Assembly (NCBI GenBank): GCA_001899175.1
Contig: MKVH01000013.1
Location: 62,001-126,000, forward strand
DNA from: Candidatus Kapaibacterium thiocyanatum
GTDB lineage: Bacteria > Bacteroidota > Ignavibacteria > Kapaibacteriales > Kapaibacteriaceae
Length of the DNA stretch: 64,000 bases
Direction: 5' to 3'
The translations under genes and the position numbers were made by a program. The notes under the pieces were generated by a model that worked only from the letters and a program-made list of their open reading frames with translations, had not been told where the DNA came from and did no database searches. This document shows positions 59,003-64,000 of this stretch, in pieces. Position 1 is the first letter of the stretch. Every line of letters begins with the position of its first letter.

Positions 59003-59364
59003 TGGAGATGCCGGGAGTCGAACCCGGGTCCGAAGCGCAGTTACCGAAGCTTACTCCATGCGTAGTCGATGTAGAAGTTTAGCGGATGCGTTCACCCATC
59101 GACAGGTCGCTATCCACGATCATCAGAAAAATCTTGCGCTATGCCCTGATGCACGACTTCACGCCAGCCTGTCAGAAGCGTCACCGGAGTGGAGGACGAC
59201 AGGCAGTCATCCGTCCGATGGCATGGGTACCTGGGTTAGGCAGCCATGCGATAACCGAAGTTATCGCCTAGTCTTTGTTCGCCAGTTGTATTAACGAGCT
59301 CCACCAGCGTAGCTCGGCATGCATCTTCGTGTTTCCGTCGCCTCGTCGAAACCGGTACATCCCC
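59003..59364 (-). ncRNA. ssrA: Transfer-messenger RNA (tmRNA, SsrA)
   Basis: tmRNA rescues stalled ribosomes and tags truncated proteins for proteolysis. On the minus strand the 5' end GGGGATG (59364-59358) pairs with CATCTCC near the 3' end to form the tRNA-like acceptor stem, with one wobble. The T-arm (CCGGGTTCGACTCCCGG) is complete, and CCA is not encoded. The tag-reading frame is internal, followed by pseudoknot-rich sequence. Length is 362 bases, typical for one-piece tmRNA. A TATCTTTG element sits 22 bases upstream of the mature 5' end, so a short leader is probably removed by RNase P. Confidence 0.95.
59236..59268 (-). other. tmRNA tag-peptide reading frame
   Basis: Codons from GGC (59268-59266) to TAA encode GDNFGYRMAA, giving the tag (A)GDNFGYRMAA. 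The preceding AAAGACUA is in the usual place of the resume signal. A GCGATAAC-TTCG-GTTATCGC hairpin lies inside the tag. An earlier in-frame GGC five codons upstream is a less likely resume codon. Confidence 0.75.
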
Positions 59365-59386
59365 GTTCATTCGGATCGAGACAGAA

Positions 59387-59394
59387 CAAAGATA
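59387..59394 (-). promoter_or_regulatory. Bacteroidota-type -7 promoter element for tmRNA
   Basis: TATCTTTG on the minus strand, preceded by TCG, 22 bases before the mature tmRNA 5' end. Confidence 0.65.
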
Positions 59395-59588
59395 CGATGA
59401 AGACGGTTGCCGGCCGTCGTTGTTGTAGTCGAATGGTGCATACCTCCGATAGTCCTTCGCTTCCCGGTCGTTACGCGGGGGGCATCGGTTCAATTCGTGG
59501 GTTCGCTCCCTTTCGGTGAGGACGGGGAATGGACGATATGCCGTCGACGGTATCGTCGAACGTATCCGTTCTTCGATGATGATCTTCC

Positions 59589-60068
59589 CTACTTCTTCCA
59601 CATCCTGCCGTCGAAGCCGAAGGCGACGGGCTTGCCGGTCGCACACCGTTGCCAGTCCGGGTGACGCGGGTTGAGCAGGACGTTCCATTCTCCCGGAACG
59701 ATGGCCGAAGGTATGCGCAGGAAGGCCGTGCGCATGGACTCGCACCATTCCGTGCCGATGCGCTGTGTGCCTTCCAATGGCGGCTCGGACGTCCAGTCGT
59801 CGGGCAGTTCTCCGATGCCGACGGTTTCGACAGCGACGTCGGCCGGTACGACGACTTCGATGGCGACGAAGCGGAGGCGTGAGTCCTCGGGCGCGAGGTG
59901 GACGAAGAGTTCCAGCGCGGCGAGGCTCAGGGACTCGGAAAGATAGACGGCGGTCGTATCGCGCAGATTCCACCGGCCTCCATACAGACGGGCTCCTTCT
60001 CCATCCATGGCGTGAGCGGCATATCGGTGCTTGACGATACGCCAGAACGATCGGGTTTCGGCGGCCAT
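59589..60068 (-). CDS. RES-domain NAD+-degrading toxin
   Basis: RES toxins (such as MbcT) break down NAD+ and arrest growth when not bound by an Xre/MbcA-type antitoxin. The 159-residue protein shows the fold landmarks ARLYGGRWNLRDTTAVYLSE (about residues 26-45, with the conserved arginine), ALELFVHL (about 51-58, glutamate) and WNVLLNPRHPDW (about 127-138). Length is typical (about 150-200). Its ATG shares a base with the antitoxin stop (TGATG), so the two are translationally coupled and the antitoxin is made first. Activity is inferred from the family only. Confidence 0.9.
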   Translation of the reverse strand: MAAETRSFWRIVKHRYAAHAMDGEGARLYGGRWNLRDTTAVYLSESLSLAALELFVHLAPEDSRLRFVAIEVVVPADVAVETVGIGELPDDWTSEPPLEGTQRIGTEWCESMRTAFLRIPSAIVPGEWNVLLNPRHPDWQRCATGKPVAFGFDGRMWKK

Positions 60069-60505
60069 CAGGTATAGACGCCGTATTCGAGGCGGCCGAG
60101 AAGATCTTCCACCTCACGCGCTCCCGCTTCGGATTCGAGGAGAGAAAATGGCGTGCGGTTACCCAGACCACGTTGCGGTTCGCGCAGCCACGTATATGCC
60201 CGTTCGGTGTTCTCGAACACTTCCTGTGCGAAGGCCATGATGCGGGCGATGCGGTAGAGTCGGTCGCTCATCGCCGCCGTGAGATGGGGCTCGTCTTCCT
60301 TGGCGATGCGCTGGAGCGTCTTGGCGCTGACGCCGAGCGACTGGGCCAGTTCGGCCTCCGTAAGCTGGAGCGATTCCTTGACGTGCTGTGCGGCCTGGAG
60401 GCGGAACCCCTGCTGAATCGCCGCGTGCAGGTCCAGTTGAGTCCGTACGGGAAGGCCTACCGCCGGCTTTCCGCCGATGATCTTGTATACCTTGGCGATG
60501 GTCAT
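60068..60505 (-). CDS. Xre/MbcA/ParS-type antitoxin
   Basis: The 145-residue antitoxin of the RES pair starts at ATG 60505, with AGGA at suitable spacing; a TTG at 60526 is less likely. The N-terminal half holds an Xre-like helix-turn-helix (LQLTEAELAQSLGVSAKTLQ, about residues 47-66). The C-terminal half is the toxin-binding domain (AFAQEVFENTERAYTWLREP, then LGNRTPFSLLESEAGAREVE), in which NRTPFSLL is highly characteristic. It should neutralise the RES protein and repress its own operon. An inverted repeat lies about 60 bases upstream. Confidence 0.9.
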   Translation of the reverse strand: MTIAKVYKIIGGKPAVGLPVRTQLDLHAAIQQGFRLQAAQHVKESLQLTEAELAQSLGVSAKTLQRIAKEDEPHLTAAMSDRLYRIARIMAFAQEVFENTERAYTWLREPQRGLGNRTPFSLLESEAGAREVEDLLGRLEYGVYT

Positions 60506-60564
60506 GGTGTGATTCCTGGTGGACAACTGACTGCAATATACGGGACAAATGTCGCTTTATTGCA

Positions 60565-60588
60565 TTCGATCGACATGAAGTGATCGAA
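60565..60588. promoter_or_regulatory. Inverted repeat upstream of the RES-Xre operon
   Basis: Arms TTCGATC (60565-60571) and GATCGAA (60582-60588) are separated by ten bases, upstream of the antitoxin start. It could be the antitoxin's operator, or a weak hairpin at the end of ispH. A variant promoter element (CCGTATATTGC) lies between it and the ATG. Confidence 0.35.
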
Positions 60589-60605
60589 ATGATGTCCTTG
60601 GGAAA

Positions 60606-61502
60606 TCAGTTGTATCTGGTGCGGATGGCCTCGGCTACCTCTTCCATGTACCATTGCGGAGTACTGGTGGCGCCGCTGATGCCTACCGTCTCCGCTCCGG
60701 CGAACCATTCGTCGTTCAGTTCCGACGCGTTCTCGATGAAGTAGGTTCGCGGGTTCGAGGCATGGGCCACGTCGTACAGCACCTTGCCGTTGCTGGAGGC
60801 CCGGCCGGCGACGAAGATCACGACGTCGTTGTTCGAGGCGAACTGGGCGAGCTGCCCTTCGCGGCCGCTGACCTGGCCGCAGATGGTGTCCTTGGCGTGG
60901 AATTCGGTAGCGATTTCCTCGATGGTGTCCACCACCAACTCGGCGATACGGGCCTTGAGAGCATCGCGAATGGCCTGGAAGGTAGGCCTGTCCATCGTCG
61001 TCTGCGAGAAAAGGACGGTCTTGCGGGCTGGATCGACGAGGGCGAGGGCTTCGTCGACGTTCTTGACGACGACGCAATTATCGTGGACGACACCACGGAC
61101 GCCGAGTACTTCGGCGTGATCCTTCTTGCCGAAGATGACGATCTGGTATTGCTGGTCGTAGAACTTGCGGACGCGTTCCTGGAGCTTGGTCACGACCGGG
61201 CAGGTAGCGTCGATGATTTCGATGCCGTATTCCCAGGCCTTGCGATAGGTGGCGGGAGGTTCGCCGTGGGCGCGGATGATGACCTTGGCTCCACTATGTG
61301 CCAGGCGTTCGAAATCGTCGACGGAAACGGTTTCCAGTCCCTTGGCTTCGAGTCTCGCGATCTCGCTCGGATTGTGGATGATGTGACCGAGAACGTAGAC
61401 GTTACGGTTGGCACGTTCCCTGGCGAGCTGGTCCTCGGCGATCTGTACCGTGCGTACCACGCCCCAGCAGAAGCCGGAAAATCTGTCGATGGTAACGTTC
61501 AT
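60606..61502 (-). CDS. ispH: 4-hydroxy-3-methylbut-2-enyl diphosphate reductase IspH
   Basis: IspH (LytB) makes isopentenyl and dimethylallyl diphosphate in the last step of the MEP isoprenoid pathway, using a 4Fe-4S cluster. The 298-residue protein has the three cluster cysteines in GFCWGVVRT (C12), DATCPVVTKL (about residue 99) and DTICGQVSGREGQ (about 208). Substrate-site segments include LGHIIHNPSEIARL, IRAHGEPP, FGKKDHAEVLGVRG, SQTTMDRPTF and SGATSTPQW. It follows cmk by 26 bases; adjacency of cmk and ispH is common across bacteria, and in some lineages they are followed by rpsA, absent here. Confidence 0.95.
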   Translation of the reverse strand: MNVTIDRFSGFCWGVVRTVQIAEDQLARERANRNVYVLGHIIHNPSEIARLEAKGLETVSVDDFERLAHSGAKVIIRAHGEPPATYRKAWEYGIEIIDATCPVVTKLQERVRKFYDQQYQIVIFGKKDHAEVLGVRGVVHDNCVVVKNVDEALALVDPARKTVLFSQTTMDRPTFQAIRDALKARIAELVVDTIEEIATEFHAKDTICGQVSGREGQLAQFASNNDVVIFVAGRASSNGKVLYDVAHASNPRTYFIENASELNDEWFAGAETVGISGATSTPQWYMEEVAEAIRTRYN

Positions 61503-61528
61503 GATCGCGTCGATGCCTGCACAGTGAA

Positions 61529-62236
61529 TTACAAGTTGCCGTAGCCCGAGATCAGGTTGTAGGCGCTGAGGTACTTGCGCGCCAGAGTGACGATGCGGTC
61601 GACCTGCTCGTCGATGGTGAGATTGGTCGTATCGATTTCCGCCGCTCCGTCGGGTCGTACGAGGGGGCTGTCCGATCGTTCGGAATCGATCCGGTCCCGC
61701 TCGACGATCTGATGACGAACCTGGTCCAGTGTTAGTTGCTGTCCGTTCAGATGCGCTTCCGACGCCCGGCGGCGGATCCGCTCGTCGAGGTCGGCAACGA
61801 GAAAGACCTTCACTTCGGCCGAGGGGAAGACGACGCTTCCGATGTCGCGTCCGTCCATCACCACCCCGCCCGATGCTCCCATGGAGCGTTGCATGGAGAC
61901 CATGGCACGTCGTACGACGGGCATGGCGCTGATGGTGCTGACGAGATTCGTGACGTCGGCCGAACGGATGGCTTCACTGACATCGATACCGTTCAGATAG
62001 GTGCGCTGGCCGCCCACGGTATGGACGAGCCTGATGTCGGTATGTCTCAGCAGGGTCTGGAGGGCATCGTCCGTGATGGTGGTGCCTTCACGCAGTGCTG
62101 CGAGGGTGACGGCGCGGTACATGGCGCCGGTGTCGATGTAGACGTATCCGAGGCGTTCGGCGACACGGCGTGCCGTGGTCGATTTCCCGGCTCCTGCCGG
62201 TCCATCGATCGTTACAATGATGTTCTTGTCGGGCAT
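61529..62236 (-). CDS. cmk: Cytidylate kinase
   Basis: Cmk phosphorylates CMP and dCMP for nucleotide synthesis. The 235-residue protein has a P-loop VTIDGPAGAGKSTTARRVAE (about residues 8-27), YIDTGAMYRAVTL (about 33-45), and VVMDGRDIGSVVFPSAEVKVFL (about 128), the CMP-binding signature. I start it at ATG 62236; the longer frame upstream overlaps the HAD gene. A TATCTTTG promoter element lies only eight bases upstream with no ribosome-binding site, which suggests a leaderless transcript. ispH follows. Confidence 0.95.
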   Translation of the reverse strand: MPDKNIIVTIDGPAGAGKSTTARRVAERLGYVYIDTGAMYRAVTLAALREGTTITDDALQTLLRHTDIRLVHTVGGQRTYLNGIDVSEAIRSADVTNLVSTISAMPVVRRAMVSMQRSMGASGGVVMDGRDIGSVVFPSAEVKVFLVADLDERIRRRASEAHLNGQQLTLDQVRHQIVERDRIDSERSDSPLVRPDGAAEIDTTNLTIDEQVDRIVTLARKYLSAYNLISGYGNL

Positions 62237-62244
62237 ATTGATTG

Positions 62245-62252
62245 CAAAGATA
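62245..62252 (-). promoter_or_regulatory. Bacteroidota-type -7 promoter element for cmk
   Basis: TATCTTTG on the minus strand, preceded by CTG, eight bases before the cmk ATG. Confidence 0.6.
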
Positions 62253-62271
62253 CAGCTTCCGGTGGCACTCG

Positions 62272-62979
62272 TCAGATATGCAGGAGAAGGTCGATGGCCA
62301 GCTTCGTGTCGGAGAAGTCCGGTAGCACGGCGTCGGCGCCATGATCGGTCAGGGCCTGGACGTCGAACTCCCCTGTCGCCACGGCCAGTGAGCGCATGCC
62401 GTTGACGCTGGCGCAGCGGATATCGGGTGGTGCGTCGCCGATGACGACCGTATCGGTCACACCGAAGGGGTTCCGGCCCTCCTGCAGGCGGCGGGCATTG
62501 ATGCGTTCGAGGGCGAGCGGCGGGAGCAGGTCGCGGTCCGCATGCTCGCAGCCGAAGGCCCCTGCCATGTCGAAGTGATCGTCGAGGGAGCCCATGGCGA
62601 GTTTGTGACGGGCTACGTCCCGTTGATTGCCGGTGACGAGGGCGAGCGTGATGCCGGAATCGTTCAGCGCATGCAGAAGATCCCTGACGCCGGGATGGAC
62701 GTGAACGTCGTTCTGCGTGATCGTCTCGAAGGAACGTCGACGGAGGATATCCTCGTAGGCATTCCATCCGTCGTCGAGTACCGCGGCATCGATGCCGAGC
62801 GTGACTCCGAGATCACCGACGATGCGGCGGTCCGTACGCCCCGAGAACGAATAGCTGCGAAGAACGTCCGTCGGATCCGAACCGTAGACGGAACGAAAAG
62901 CCTCGGCGCAGATACTACGGCCGAGGCCACCGCGGACGCTGAGGAGCGTATGATCGATGTCGAAAAGAAGAAGGCGCAT
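62272..62979 (-). CDS. HAD-superfamily phosphatase (phosphoglycolate-phosphatase-like)
   Basis: A 235-residue HAD hydrolase. Motif I is LLFDIDHTLLSVRGG (about residues 4-18, nucleophile aspartate in DIDHT), with a helical cap of about 70 residues (SICAEAFRSVYG on). Motif II is LALVTGNQRDVARHKL (about 111-126), and motif III/IV is VVIGDAPPDIRCASVNGMRS (about 178). This fits phosphoglycolate phosphatase-like or beta-phosphoglucomutase-like enzymes; the substrate is not certain. A variant promoter (GTATCTTGC) sits a few bases before its ATG. It lies between the DUF6249 gene and cmk on the same strand. Confidence 0.87.
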   Translation of the reverse strand: MRLLLFDIDHTLLSVRGGLGRSICAEAFRSVYGSDPTDVLRSYSFSGRTDRRIVGDLGVTLGIDAAVLDDGWNAYEDILRRRSFETITQNDVHVHPGVRDLLHALNDSGITLALVTGNQRDVARHKLAMGSLDDHFDMAGAFGCEHADRDLLPPLALERINARRLQEGRNPFGVTDTVVIGDAPPDIRCASVNGMRSLAVATGEFDVQALTDHGADAVLPDFSDTKLAIDLLLHI

Positions 62980-62991
62980 ACCTGCAAGATA

Positions 62992-63576
62992 CTAGTCGCG
63001 CCGCTCCTGCGCTTCCAGTTTCGCAGCGACGTGATGATAGAGCACGAGGCCGAGACCACCGCCGAGCAGACTGCTGGCGATGATGGCCAGTGCTGTCGCC
63101 TCGTCGTTCAGCGACATCGCGATGCTGGCCAGACCGCTGACCAGCACGCCGAGGCCGAGACCGGCGAAGAGCATGCCGATGCGCAGCGCACCGTACTTGC
63201 TCGTCGACTCATCCTTCGGAAGTTCGTCGAGGCCCGGATCCATTCCCTTCTCGATCATGGCCAGCTTGATGGCCTTGCGCGATTCGATGCGCCGCCATGC
63301 GATGAGCATGATCAGGAAGATGCAGATGATGGGAAGCGACAATGCGAGGATCGCCGGGATGTTCTCTTGCTTGCCGTCCTGAACGGCCGCCCTGAACTGG
63401 GCGTCGTGCTCCTGCTTCATGGAGTCGAGCACGAAGGCCCGGTATGCCGAATCGTTTCGCAACAGCGAATCCCGATGGGTAGTTTTCGACGTGTCCGCCG
63501 CTCCATCCGCGAAGGCGGGACGGGCGAACGTCAACAGGGTGGCGATGCAGAGCAGAAGTCCACGGACGATATGCAT
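62992..63576 (-). CDS. DUF6249-type membrane protein
   Basis: The 194-residue protein has a signal peptide or first helix (about residues 1-24), a charged extracytoplasmic stretch, a membrane helix near 80-97 (LALSLPIICIFLIMLIAW), a basic cytoplasmic loop (RKAIKLAMIEKGMDPG) and two C-terminal helices. The MIEKGMDP segment after a hydrophobic helix is the mark of DUF6249 proteins, which in Bacteroidota often sit beside ECF sigma-factor genes. Here an ECF sigma gene is divergent 135 bases away. I prefer ATG 63576 over 63582 because GGA is correctly spaced only for the former. A regulatory link to the sigma factor is plausible, not shown. Confidence 0.8.
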   Translation of the reverse strand: MHIVRGLLLCIATLLTFARPAFADGAADTSKTTHRDSLLRNDSAYRAFVLDSMKQEHDAQFRAAVQDGKQENIPAILALSLPIICIFLIMLIAWRRIESRKAIKLAMIEKGMDPGLDELPKDESTSKYGALRIGMLFAGLGLGVLVSGLASIAMSLNDEATALAIIASSLLGGGLGLVLYHHVAAKLEAQERRD

Positions 63577-63710
63577 GGTCATTCCGATGACGGTGATGTG
63601 ATGGATAGTCTTCGTTCATCGCTTTCGACAACGAAATTCGTCGAGGGTTTCATCTGAAACCCTGGCTGGGATATGTTGTCCAAAGGACGCTACATCATTT
63701 CCGGGATATC

Positions 63711-64000
63711 ATGTCCGTACAAACCGATGCCTTTTCGACGCTGGTGACGACCTACAAGGACCGTGCACTGTCGCTGGCATTGCGTCTGCTCAAGGACCGC
63801 GACGATGCCGAGGATGCGTTGCAGGAGGCCTTCGTGAAGGCCTATCAGGGAATGACGGCATTCCGGGGCGAGTCCCGGACGAGCACATGGTTCTTCCGTA
63901 TCGTCTACAACACATGCCTGAACGTTCTCAAGAAACGCCGCCGGCAGCCTGCACACGATGTGCTGGACGAGGATGTCACGTCCGTCTGGACCGAGCCGGT
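63711..64000 (+). CDS. ECF-type RNA polymerase sigma factor, N-terminal part
   Basis: The frame starts at ATG 63711 and is still open at the window end (96 codons seen). The region-2 pattern is clear: AFSTLVTTYKDRALSLALRL, then DAEDALQEAFVKAYQGM (about residues 32-48), and FRGESRTSTWFFRIVYNTCLN (about 52-72), with KKRRRQP after it. This is sigma region 2 of an extracytoplasmic-function sigma-70 factor, which binds core polymerase and the -10 region. Region 4 and any partner anti-sigma lie outside the window. It is divergent from the DUF6249 gene. Confidence 0.93.
   Translation, partial: MSVQTDAFSTLVTTYKDRALSLALRLLKDRDDAEDALQEAFVKAYQGMTAFRGESRTSTWFFRIVYNTCLNVLKKRRRQPAHDVLDEDVTSVWTEP

Noticed and set aside
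59003..59364. Possible att site for an integrated element at the tmRNA 3' end
   Set aside because: No direct repeat of the tmRNA 3' end and no integrase gene were seen within the window on either side.
59236..60171. Minus-strand frame of 311 codons ending in the tmRNA tag
   Set aside because: It runs out of frame through the RES toxin gene and then into the tmRNA tag. The real features are the toxin and tmRNA; only the last ten codons are translated, as the tag.

Overview
The window is one stretch of a GC-rich (about 60%) bacterial chromosome, densely coded, with no IS element, prophage or CRISPR array. It looks like a member of the Bacteroidota/Chlorobiota supergroup. The evidence is a recurrent Bacteroidota-type -7 promoter element (TAnnTTTG), a protein with a type IX secretion (T9SS) C-terminal sorting domain, tail-fibre-like surface proteins typical of that group, OmpA/PD40 and thrombospondin-type-3 outer-membrane proteins, a carboxypeptidase-regulatory TonB receptor, and a tmRNA tag ending in YRMAA that resembles the Chlorobium tag. 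A Kapabacteria-like lineage would fit, but that is inference.

Layout. 0-3 kb: end of a carboxymuconolactone-decarboxylase-like gene and a TonB-dependent receptor. 2.8-10.8 kb: minus-strand housekeeping genes (mfd-tsaB, tex-prmA) and a small membrane-protein gene. 10.8-15.2 kb: kdsC with two small membrane/coiled-coil genes, an orphan PhnD-like binding protein, sucC and a DUF6580 membrane protein. 15.4-22.3 kb: an outer-membrane barrel gene and then a five-gene cell-surface operon (T9SS cargo, barrel, three tail-fibre-like proteins). 22.4-27.8 kb: ferredoxin-NADP reductase, a flippase-like membrane protein, uvrA and rpmB. 27.9-34.2 kb: TPR proteins, a HicB-like peptide, a CPBP protease and a large OmpA protein with a 15-copy calcium-binding repeat. 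34.3-36.4 kb: methylmalonyl-CoA mutase. 36.4-39.1 kb: an accessory patch with small minus-strand genes and a large helical protein of unknown function. 39.3-43.2 kb: Ppx/GppA, a DUF4153 membrane protein and a secreted unknown. 43.3-47.7 kb: a fused E2-E1 2-oxoglutarate dehydrogenase (Kgd/OdhA type) and pgeF. 48-53.2 kb: comEC, recA-recX and an OmpA/PD40 protein. 53.2-59.4 kb: GH57 glycosidase, tRNA-Gly(CCC), AraC regulator with a convergent VOC gene, a zinc/cadmium P-type ATPase and tmRNA. 59.6-64 kb: a RES-Xre toxin-antitoxin pair, ispH-cmk-HAD-DUF6249, and the start of a divergent ECF sigma factor.

How the genes work together. DNA repair is heavily represented (mfd, uvrA, recA-recX), with comEC divergent from recA. 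Central carbon genes (sucC, kgd, methylmalonyl-CoA mutase) converge on succinyl-CoA but are scattered rather than clustered. The cell envelope is the other theme: LPS (kdsC), peptidoglycan (pgeF), and many secreted or outer-membrane proteins. The most system-like novelty is the 16.5-22.3 kb surface operon. The small-gene patch at 36.6-37.3 kb beside an unknown helical protein is the least explained stretch. A shared promoter motif, GTAnnTTTG, appears upstream of many genes and places uvrA and cmk on nearly leaderless transcripts.
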